A program made the position numbers and the translations under genes. The notes below the pieces were generated by a model. The model was not told the DNA's origin and did not search any database. It saw only the letters and a list, made by a program, of their open reading frames with translations. Positions 57,384 to 64,000 of a stretch of 64,000 nt of DNA are shown here, in pieces; positions within the stretch are counted from its first letter, which is position 1, and each line of letters opens with the position of its first letter. Source of the stretch: Caldicoprobacter algeriensis (lineage in GTDB: Bacteria > Bacillota > Clostridia > Caldicoprobacterales > Caldicoprobacteraceae); NCBI RefSeq assembly GCF_023838525.1, contig NZ_JAHUQD010000006.1:1-64000 (forward strand). Reading direction: 5' to 3'.

Positions 57384-59407
57384 TGTATGCGGTTTATATT
57401 TACAATTACGGCGTAGAAACATGCATACATTATCCAACCGCAGATAAAGATATGCCGCATTTATTGAGGTTATCGTACAAAGAAGCGTTAAATCAAGCTA
57501 ACGTTATTACTTTTACAATACCCGCCAACAATCCGGGGTATGGCCAGATTGCGGAGCTGACAACAAAGGTAAAGGTTGTCAATGTGCGGCCAGATAGCTA
57601 CTTTTTAACCGAAAGCATGGTTCTCGAAGAAAGCCCGGTACTCTTTTCCGGGCGTGTGCTGAATATCGTTGACAGCATGGACGAGAATGGCATGTTTGTC
57701 AAGGAGGTTACATGCGAAGGAGCGCTAAATTATCTCAACGATATTCATGTGCGGCGTATCAGTTACATTAATAAAACCCCGGCGGAGATATTGGGCGACT
57801 TGCTTGCACGCTACAACGCAAGCTCCAGCAACCCAATTCAGCTCGGCACAGTAGAATTAACACAGCCCATTACGGTGGATTACAACTATGAAACGGTGCT
57901 TAATTGCATTATCAAGCTCAGAAATATTTTAGGAGGCGATATAAGGGTTAGGGACGACGGAACTGCATTGTATCTTGATTACCTCAAAGCCCAGGGTGAG
58001 AATAACAATGTAGAAATACGTATTGGTTACAACACGAAATCCTATATAAGGGAATACGACCCAACAGAGATTGTAACTCGCTTAATAGGTTTGGGATATG
58101 GAGAAGGCATCAACCAGCTCACCTTTGCGTCTATTAACAATGGCAAAGATTATATTGAAGACGCAGAGGCTATCGCAAAGTATGGCGTCATAGAAGGCAT
58201 CATGGTCGATAAGGATATACAAAATGCATATACGCTGTTGCAGAAAACACAGACGGTTTTGAACGAGAAAAAACAGCCAAAATTGACGATAAGCTGCAAA
58301 GCTTTGGATTTATCGGTGTTAACAGGCCACGAAGGCGAGAAATTTAGTCTTGGCGATACGTTGCATATCATTAATGATAGAATGCCAACATCCTACTATT
58401 TAACCGAAAACTTTATAGCTGAAGAAACCGCTCTTGACGTATATGCCAGGGTTGTGGAGCGAAGCTTCAATGACTTGTTGTCTGAGCCATTCAACCCCGA
58501 CATCGTAATAAGCACGAGGCCAGTGCGGCTGAGCGATGAGATAATCGACCTGAAACAGCGCAACGCTACATTGGAAAATGCCCCGCAAGGCTCAACGTAT
58601 ATTGACACTTATGGCTATGCCGAAAATATCGACGCCGAACATCCGTTCCAGCTTCCGGTGTGGCTGTCACCAGATATACTCAATGTCAATAGGGTTAGGT
58701 TGCATATAGATAGCCAAAAGTATAGGGCATATGAGAAGGGGGCAGCAGCTGGAGGCGGAACATCAGTGACCAGCGAAGCAGGTGGCGGAACTACTGTTAC
58801 TTCATCGGCTGGAGGTGGGACAACTGCAACTAGTTCGAGTGGCGGTGGGACTACTGTGACCAGTTCTTCTGCGGCTAGCCATAGACATAAAATGTTCAAT
58901 AATATTGAAACTAGCGCTCCAGCAAGCGATTTTATAAATGCTTATGGATTCACTTACTCTAGAGAACCAAGCCAGCTAAGCCCAGCAGAAGTATATTTAT
59001 TGATGCTTAGTAGCCCTGGTGGAAACCATTTGTACACATATGAGGCTAGCGGAGAGCATTCCCATTCGGTTACAATACCAAACCATTCGCATACAGTAAC
59101 AGTGCCAGACCATTCGCATACTGTTACGATACCAAACCATTCACATGCCGTTACGATACCAGACCATGCTCATGTCCTACAGTACGGAATTTTTGAAGAT
59201 ACCTATCCCCAGAATGTATATGTTAAAGTGAATGGCCAAACAGTAGCAGGACCTTTGGGGGCAGATGGTAATCCATTTAGCGTGGATATAGATTTAACGC
59301 CTTATATCGCAATGCCAGGGCAAACTTATATCATCGAAATTACAAGCAGTAGGAATGGAAGAATAAACGCTTGGGTAAGTATACAAGCATTTATACAAGC
59401 AAAATAA
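57383..59407 (+). CDS. Tail-tip (Tal-like) protein with HxH-repeat fibre
   Basis: A 674-residue protein. The first about 380 residues are a baseplate-hub/Tal-like region (LFSGRVLNIVDSMDENGMFVKEVTCEGALNYLND, ADLLARYNASS-like). Then come a Gly/Ser/Thr repeat stretch (GGGTTVTSSA type, about 453-490) and a run of NHSHTVT(I/V)P repeats, DHSH and NHSH alternating (about 555-595). HxH repeats bind iron or other metal and stiffen trimeric phage fibres. Starts at the last base of Dit. Confidence 0.85.
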   Translation: MYAVYIYNYGVETCIHYPTADKDMPHLLRLSYKEALNQANVITFTIPANNPGYGQIAELTTKVKVVNVRPDSYFLTESMVLEESPVLFSGRVLNIVDSMDENGMFVKEVTCEGALNYLNDIHVRRISYINKTPAEILGDLLARYNASSSNPIQLGTVELTQPITVDYNYETVLNCIIKLRNILGGDIRVRDDGTALYLDYLKAQGENNNVEIRIGYNTKSYIREYDPTEIVTRLIGLGYGEGINQLTFASINNGKDYIEDAEAIAKYGVIEGIMVDKDIQNAYTLLQKTQTVLNEKKQPKLTISCKALDLSVLTGHEGEKFSLGDTLHIINDRMPTSYYLTENFIAEETALDVYARVVERSFNDLLSEPFNPDIVISTRPVRLSDEIIDLKQRNATLENAPQGSTYIDTYGYAENIDAEHPFQLPVWLSPDILNVNRVRLHIDSQKYRAYEKGAAAGGGTSVTSEAGGGTTVTSSAGGGTTATSSSGGGTTVTSSSAASHRHKMFNNIETSAPASDFINAYGFTYSREPSQLSPAEVYLLMLSSPGGNHLYTYEASGEHSHSVTIPNHSHTVTVPDHSHTVTIPNHSHAVTIPDHAHVLQYGIFEDTYPQNVYVKVNGQTVAGPLGADGNPFSVDIDLTPYIAMPGQTYIIEITSSRNGRINAWVSIQAFIQAK

Positions 59408-59408
59408 G

Positions 59409-59437
59409 TGGCAACAATATGGTAAAAGTGGTATAAT
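59409..59437 (+). promoter_or_regulatory. Moron promoter
   Basis: TGGCAA at 59409 and TATAAT at 59432-59437 with 17 bases between, 40 bases before the DUF3006 gene. It would let this gene be read in the lysogen. Confidence 0.6.
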
Positions 59438-59476
59438 TATTCATAGAAATAAAGGATATTTAGGAGGGAATCGATA

Positions 59477-59782
59477 ATGAAAAAGAAGATATTAGTTGCC
59501 CTGGTTTCAATTGTGGCTGTAGCTATTGTCTTGCTTTTCGTTGTTTTTTTGAAAGATGATAATAATACTTCGATGAAAGCGGCTGTAGATAGATTTGAAG
59601 GAGATTATGCTGTTATTTTAGTAGGAGAAGAAGAAATACCAGTTAATATACCTCGTAAATTACTTCCCAAGGGTGTCAAGCCAGGAATAAGTTGGTTAGA
59701 ATTTTCTCTTGAATTAGACTCTAAAAGCGAACAAAAATATGGTGAGAAAATAGGAAATTTGTTTGAGAAACTATTGAGATAA
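59477..59782 (+). CDS. Membrane-anchored DUF3006 protein (moron)
   Basis: A 101-residue protein with a signal-anchor helix (ILVALVSIVAVAIVLLFVVFL) and an extracellular DUF3006 domain (AVDRFEGDYAVILVGEEEIPVNIPRKLLPKG). It has its own promoter and terminator within the tail genes. A lysogenic conversion factor is likely; the target is unknown. Start behind TAGGAGGGAATCGATA. Confidence 0.75.
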   Translation: MKKKILVALVSIVAVAIVLLFVVFLKDDNNTSMKAAVDRFEGDYAVILVGEEEIPVNIPRKLLPKGVKPGISWLEFSLELDSKSEQKYGEKIGNLFEKLLR

Positions 59783-59799
59783 ACAATGCAAATTCTCTT

Positions 59800-59830
59800 A
59801 AAGCAGTGCTATAAAAGTGCTGCTTTTTTA
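59800..59830 (+). terminator. Terminator of the moron gene
   Basis: AAGCAGTGC...GTGCTGCTT stem-loop followed by TTTTTA. Very similar to the hairpin at 49261. Confidence 0.75.
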
Positions 59831-59864
59831 TTGCCCAAACTTTAAAAAAAGGAGTGAGCGATAC

Positions 59865-60713
59865 ATGCCATACAATACTAAGCCAATAAAGGTGGTATAT
59901 GGCAAACCAATTCCACAACACTTCAATCCGGCAATTGATGATTATGAAGTGTTGCTTGGTGACAACGGCGCTTCTAGACACGTGCTGTATGATAAAGACG
60001 GCAATCCTCTATCGGTGGTATCAGGTAAGCTCGAAGTACGGGCAACAGAGATTGAAGCGCTGTTGGCAGGCTTGCCAACATCCAAAACGACAAGCGGCAA
60101 CTTCAAAGCAGCCATAGTGGAGCCTTTACCGGCAGGTAGCAACGTCATTGGCAAGGTAGGAATAGACCAAACAGCAAATGGCGTTCAGATTGTTTCTGCG
60201 TTACCGGCGGGCGATAATAACATTGGGAATGTAGACATAGTTTCAACCCCTGCGGATGCAACACCGGGCAGCGCACATCCGGCAAAAGCAATATTGATAG
60301 CTGGTAGCGATGGTACTAACGCACGAAGGATTTTGACAGATGCTAATGGCGTGGTGCAAGTCCAGGTTGTACAAACTACACAGGAAGTTACCATGCTGGC
60401 CTCGGCGGCCAGGACGGCATCCGGCGATACATCAGCAACGCCGGTGGATGTAAAGAAATACAAGGAAGCAGTATTTTTCTTGGATGTAACAGCAGTATCC
60501 GGCACAGCGCCAACCTTGGATGTCAAAATTAAAACCAAAGACCCGGTTAGTGGTAAATGGTTTGATTTAGTCAATTTTACACAGGTAACGGCTGTTACTT
60601 CGGAAATGAAGGCGGTATCAGGGTTGCTTGGCTCTCAGATAGCCGTGTTCTATACAATAGGCGGCACAACGCCATCGTTCACATTCAGTGTGGGCGCTGT
60701 CTTAAAATCTTAA
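59865..60713 (+). CDS. Tail/baseplate structural protein
   Basis: About 282 residues from the ATG at 59865 (GGAGTGAGC upstream). The C-terminal half is an Ala/Thr/Val-rich beta domain (DTSATPVDVKKYKEAVFFLDVTAVSGTAPTLDVKI...). Position between tip protein and tail spike suggests an adsorption-apparatus component. No closer family recognised. Confidence 0.65.
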   Translation: MPYNTKPIKVVYGKPIPQHFNPAIDDYEVLLGDNGASRHVLYDKDGNPLSVVSGKLEVRATEIEALLAGLPTSKTTSGNFKAAIVEPLPAGSNVIGKVGIDQTANGVQIVSALPAGDNNIGNVDIVSTPADATPGSAHPAKAILIAGSDGTNARRILTDANGVVQVQVVQTTQEVTMLASAARTASGDTSATPVDVKKYKEAVFFLDVTAVSGTAPTLDVKIKTKDPVSGKWFDLVNFTQVTAVTSEMKAVSGLLGSQIAVFYTIGGTTPSFTFSVGAVLKS

Positions 60714-60729
60714 CGGAGGTGTACAATAG

Positions 60730-62469
60730 ATGGCAAGCATAAGCGATAAAGTACAGCAAATCAGGCAGGCTGTATATGGCAAGGATGTAAGGGAAAGCAT
60801 AGCAAGCGGGATAGAGGCTATAAATGAAGAAGTGGAAAGTACGACAGCGAGGCAAGCAAGTCTTGAAACAACGTTTGAACAGCTTATCATCAATGCAGGC
60901 AACAGCAATGCTGAAATCGTCGATGCACGTGGCGGTTTTGATACGCTGAGGAAGAAGCTTGACAGTTATGCGATAAATGTAAAGGATTTCGGGGCAAAAG
61001 GTGACGGGGTGGCGGATGATACGGCAGCTATCCAGGCGGCTGTAGATGCTGCTGCTGCAGCGGGTGGTTTAGAGGTTCTTTTGCCGTATGGTCAATACAA
61101 AATTACTAGTAGTATCGTATTAAAAAAAGGAGTAACAATCAGGGGAGTAGGCTGGGTTGAACCAGGAGAAACTTTTTCTGGAAGTAAAATATGGTATTAC
61201 GGTACAGACTACTGCTTTCAGTATCATCCTGATGCGTCTTTGATTCAGGTTAGAGCGCCAAAGTTTTATAATCTGTATTTTGTTTCATCAAATGGTGGAG
61301 GGTTTTGTCAGTTAAACCCCAAAGTAGATATGGCGGTGCCGCCCAATCCTCAGCCCGTAGCTCACATACTAAATCCTATCATTGAAAGATGCCGTATTCT
61401 ACGATACCCATACGCAGACGATGCAGATACTAGTATCGGTTTATCAATGACCGCCGCTTTTTTCGGGTGTTTTAAGAACGTGCATTTCGCTGGTTGGGCA
61501 CTGGCTGTAGACCTTCACTGTTCTGATCTGAACCATTTTGAAGACTGCCAGTTCACCAATTGTAGACAATGGCTTAACATTACTTACAAGAACACTTACG
61601 GAAGCCAAAACAAGTTTACACACTGTGATTTTGAGATTCGTAATACTGCAGCAGCCAACTATTGGATGATTAAAGATAGTGGTAGATATACAACTTACGA
61701 AGATTGTTATTTTGAACCGGGTACACAACCTGAAATTTACACATGCCAAGGAATTTTCGATTTTGCAACCGATAACGAGTATGTAGACACCTTTAGGAAC
61801 ATACGCAGGATAATAAATTGTCGTTTTGACTTAATAGGTACTGGGGAACAGATAGCACAGTCTCTAATAAAAGTAAATCAGTATTCGAGGATAATTCTAC
61901 TGACAGGGAATACTATTGCGTCTCGTTTAACTAATCCAGCAAAGATGGTATCTCCATTATATACACCTATCGTACCAGACGAAAACATCATCTTGTATGG
62001 TAATTCTCTTGGCTTCAATACTTGGTTTGACTTGAACAATAATCGAATAGGGAGTAACTACACTGCTTGCATTACGGCAAATGCAGATCAAAGTATACCT
62101 CATGATACCGTCACAAAACTGACATTACCTACCACAATATTTGATTATGGCATGCTACATGACGTCGCAAATAGCAGATTAGTTATTAAGGAGGGAGGAC
62201 GATATCTTATTATCGGTTCCGTTCAGTTTTACAATAATGGTACTGGCTTACGTGATGCTCGTATCTATGTTAACGGGAGCTTGCTTCATATTTCCCGTAT
62301 GCAGGCAGTTGCAGCAGATGCACCGACGCATGTAATAGTAACTACTTTAGCTAAGCTTGAGCGAGATGATTATGTGGAGCTTTTTGTCAAGCAGACAAGT
62401 GGGGCTGCTTTGACAATCCCTAATGCGGGCTTAGCCGGCCCAATACTTGCAATTGTAAAGGTGGGATAA
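60730..62469 (+). CDS. Tail spike with pectate-lyase-like beta-helix
   Basis: A 579-residue protein. The N-terminal about 80 residues are helical and probably attach to the baseplate (SISDKVQQIRQAVYGKDVRESIASGIEAIN). VKDFGAKGDGVADDTAAIQAAVDAAAAAGG opens a right-handed beta-helix (pectate lyase 3 superfamily). The C-terminal about 130 residues form a TNF/C1q-like beta head (ADQSIPHDTVTKLTLPTTIFDYG). Probable receptor-binding or glycan-cleaving protein. Confidence 0.85.
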   Translation: MASISDKVQQIRQAVYGKDVRESIASGIEAINEEVESTTARQASLETTFEQLIINAGNSNAEIVDARGGFDTLRKKLDSYAINVKDFGAKGDGVADDTAAIQAAVDAAAAAGGLEVLLPYGQYKITSSIVLKKGVTIRGVGWVEPGETFSGSKIWYYGTDYCFQYHPDASLIQVRAPKFYNLYFVSSNGGGFCQLNPKVDMAVPPNPQPVAHILNPIIERCRILRYPYADDADTSIGLSMTAAFFGCFKNVHFAGWALAVDLHCSDLNHFEDCQFTNCRQWLNITYKNTYGSQNKFTHCDFEIRNTAAANYWMIKDSGRYTTYEDCYFEPGTQPEIYTCQGIFDFATDNEYVDTFRNIRRIINCRFDLIGTGEQIAQSLIKVNQYSRIILLTGNTIASRLTNPAKMVSPLYTPIVPDENIILYGNSLGFNTWFDLNNNRIGSNYTACITANADQSIPHDTVTKLTLPTTIFDYGMLHDVANSRLVIKEGGRYLIIGSVQFYNNGTGLRDARIYVNGSLLHISRMQAVAADAPTHVIVTTLAKLERDDYVELFVKQTSGAALTIPNAGLAGPILAIVKVG

Positions 62470-62471
62470 GT

Positions 62472-62783
62472 ATGAAATTAACGTTTCGTAAGACTGTTTT
62501 ACTGGACAAACTTGCAGACGAACTTTTTGCTTCTAGTTTAGTACCGCCGTTACAACATGACGGTACTGCTTCTATTCAAGGCACTAATGAGGAGGTATGG
62601 ATTTTTGTACCAGACAACACGCCAAAAGAAATCATAGACCAGATTACTACTATAGTTAATGCCCATGACCCAACGCCACCACCAATTTACGAACCAGTAG
62701 ATGAGGAAAAGATAGCTTTGGTTGAAGCTATTATTGACTTAGAAACAAGATTATCAGTATTGGAGGCGAGGTTAAATGCTTAA
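62472..62783 (+). CDS. Small tail-region protein
   Basis: A 103-residue protein (MKLTFRKTVLLDKLADELFAS...PPLQHDGTASIQG), ending in a short coiled coil (ETRLSVLEARLNA). Probably a tail fibre accessory. Its stop overlaps the next start. Confidence 0.6.
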   Translation: MKLTFRKTVLLDKLADELFASSLVPPLQHDGTASIQGTNEEVWIFVPDNTPKEIIDQITTIVNAHDPTPPPIYEPVDEEKIALVEAIIDLETRLSVLEARLNA

Positions 62784-62925
62784 GCAATACCTTATTGTAG
62801 CTTATGCATACCTGGTGAAAACTGGCAAATGGATTCTTGAACCTATTGAAGGGGATACAAGGAATGTAGTGCCAGAAGAATACCGTCAAGTAGTAGCAGA
62901 GTATATAGCTTCTAGTAGGTCTTAA
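62776..62925 (+). CDS. CD1375/XkdX-like small phage protein
   Basis: A 49-residue protein, MLKQYLIVAYAYLVKTGKWI, then VVPEEYRQVVAEYIASSRS. This short YAYLV-G ... VPxxYRxxVxxY pattern is a common phage gene before the lysis module. ATG overlaps the preceding stop. Confidence 0.7.
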   Translation: MLKQYLIVAYAYLVKTGKWILEPIEGDTRNVVPEEYRQVVAEYIASSRS

Positions 62926-62978
62926 ATATGCAACAAGTTTTCTTTGCGAATAGGTCATTTGTAAGGAGGGGATAAACT

Positions 62979-63557
62979 ATGCAAATTGTACAACCCAACT
63001 TTGACTGGCGGGGCAAACTAACACCGCTTAAGTTAGAAGATGTGCAGTATATCATCATCCACCATGCCGCCGTTGAACAGGCAACGCCGGAGGCAATCCA
63101 CAAGCACCATCTTGGCCGAGGGTGGGCCGGAATAGGATACAACGAATACATCGCCAAGGACGGAACGGTTTACATTTGCCGTGGTGACCACGTGGGGGCG
63201 CACACGGCAGGCTGGAACGATAAGAGTTATGGCATCTGTGTCGAGGGCAACTATGAGGAAGAGACGGAGATGCCGGAAGCGCAGTTCAGGGCGCTGGTCG
63301 AGAGGGTGAAATACAATCAGGCCCGATTCCCAAATCTGCGAGGGATAGCGCCACACAAACAATTCGCAGCGACGGCTTGTCCAGGCAAATACTTCCCATG
63401 GGACAAACTTATAGCTGCACTCAAGGAGCCAGAAGAGAAGAAAATTTACAGGGTTCAAGTGGGTGCTTTCAAAAATCGAGAGAACGCAGAAAAAATGGTG
63501 CAATTGCTCAAAGAAAAAGGTTTTGCTGCATTTATTAGAGAGGAGGTTATAGAATGA
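62979..63557 (+). CDS. N-acetylmuramoyl-L-alanine amidase endolysin with SPOR domain
   Basis: A 192-residue enzyme. Amidase_2 domain about 1-145: YIIIHHAAVE, GWAGIGYNEYIAKDGTVYICR, SYGICVEGNY, HKQFAATACPGKYFPW, with the zinc histidines and Cys. The last about 40 residues are a SPOR-like repeat (YRVQVGAFKNRENAEKMVQLLKEKGFAAFI) that should bind peptidoglycan. It lyses the host wall. The holin gene overlaps its end. Confidence 0.9.
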   Translation: MQIVQPNFDWRGKLTPLKLEDVQYIIIHHAAVEQATPEAIHKHHLGRGWAGIGYNEYIAKDGTVYICRGDHVGAHTAGWNDKSYGICVEGNYEEETEMPEAQFRALVERVKYNQARFPNLRGIAPHKQFAATACPGKYFPWDKLIAALKEPEEKKIYRVQVGAFKNRENAEKMVQLLKEKGFAAFIREEVIE

Positions 63558-63973
63558 ACATAAAGAGCATTATAAACAGCATTCAAGTAGCCTTAACGGC
63601 TGTTGGAGGGTTTTTGGGATGGTTGCTAGGCGGCCTGGATGGGCTATTGTATGCCCTAATAGCCTTTGTAGTAGCCGATTATCTTACGGGGTTAGCAGCG
63701 GCAAGAGTAGAGCAAAAAGTTTCAAGCAAGGTAGGTTTTATAGGCATAATGCGGAAAATACTTATATTTTTATTGGTGGGCCTGGGCAATATAATAGACG
63801 TATATTTACTCGGCAATGGCAGCGCAATAAGAACGGCCATTATCTTTTTCTATGTATCCAATGAGGGCATAAGCATATTAGAAAACTGCGCTAGGGCAGG
63901 GTTGCCTGTACCGGATAAACTTAAGGTAGTGCTTGAACAGTTTAGTAAAACAGAAAAGACAGAGGGGCAGTGA
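63554..63973 (+). CDS. Phage holin, TcdE/UtxA (holin_4) family
   Basis: A 139-residue membrane protein with about three helices and the family block ALIAFVVADYLTGLAAARVEQKVSSKVGFIGIMRKI and FYVSNEGISILENCARAGLPVPDKL. It opens the membrane for endolysin release. ATG overlaps the endolysin stop. Confidence 0.93.
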   Translation: MNIKSIINSIQVALTAVGGFLGWLLGGLDGLLYALIAFVVADYLTGLAAARVEQKVSSKVGFIGIMRKILIFLLVGLGNIIDVYLLGNGSAIRTAIIFFYVSNEGISILENCARAGLPVPDKLKVVLEQFSKTEKTEGQ

Positions 63974-63988
63974 TGCCCCTCTTTTTTG
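63961..63988 (+). terminator. Late-operon terminator
   Basis: AGAGGGGC-AGTGAT-GCCCCTCT followed by TTTTTG, overlapping the holin stop codon. Confidence 0.88.
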
Positions 63989-64000
63989 TTTTTGGATGCC

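Overview
The window looks like a chromosomal segment of an anaerobic, low-to-moderate G+C Gram-positive bacterium of the Clostridia type. The evidence is strong AGGAGG-type ribosome binding sites, frequent TTG and GTG starts, a tungsten/molybdenum aldehyde:ferredoxin oxidoreductase, HD-GYP signalling and a siphophage typical of Firmicutes. I cannot name the species. A thermophile is possible but unproven.

Host part, about 1-17640. A minus-strand block carries a lipoprotein with a duplicated domain, a DUF5317 membrane protein overlapping a membrane HD-GYP phosphodiesterase, a tiny membrane peptide, an unknown protein, and lipA/lipB. The lipB reading frame has an in-frame internal deletion that removes its catalytic lysine region. 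A plus-strand pterin-metal cluster follows: four-cluster ferredoxin subunit, aldehyde:ferredoxin oxidoreductase, MoaD-like sulfur carrier, ThiF/MoeB-like activating enzyme, a Moco/Tuco-type riboswitch, a tungstate ABC transporter (TupABC type), two MoeA paralogues, MoaA, a MoaC-MOSC fusion and, convergent, MogA. Together they make, charge and use a tungsto- or molybdopterin cofactor. Two tnpB-less IS605-type right ends with omega-RNA-like character lie inside this cluster.

Prophage, about 17640 to beyond 64000. A tyrosine integrase sits next to a 3' fragment of a tRNA-Ser(GGA) gene, which marks one attachment site; the other end lies outside the window. A lysogeny module (integrase, ImmA-like protein, repressor, divergent promoters with three AGAAWTTCT operators) is followed by small early genes, Gam and a putative annealing protein, a tRNA-Gln, a DnaD-like initiator with helically phased iterons inside its gene (probable origin), DnaB, a shortened C5 methyltransferase, SSB, dNTP pyrophosphohydrolases, a sigma factor, Lar-like protein and RusA.

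The most unusual part is 32322-39849. A stand-alone RAMP-like gene is followed by 470 bp of G/T-rich degenerate pentamer repeats. Then comes a gap-free operon that I read as a type IV-B-like CRISPR effector (csf1, small subunit, csf2/Cas7, csf3/Cas5) fused to a CysH-like gene, an unknown gene, IbrA- and IbrB-like genes and a DPPW methyltransferase-like gene. No CRISPR array, Cas1/2, Cas6 or Cas nuclease is visible.

Late genes run from about 40 to 64 kb: HNH nucleases, ArpU/RinA-like regulator, a candidate cos region, terminase, portal, GIY-YIG homing endonuclease, protease, capsid, connectors, tail tube, tail chaperone with a CCCAAAC -1 frameshift site, tape measure, Dit, tail/tip protein with HxH repeats, a moron (DUF3006), beta-helix tail spike, SPOR-tailed amidase and holin. 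This is an HK97-type long non-contractile tailed phage.
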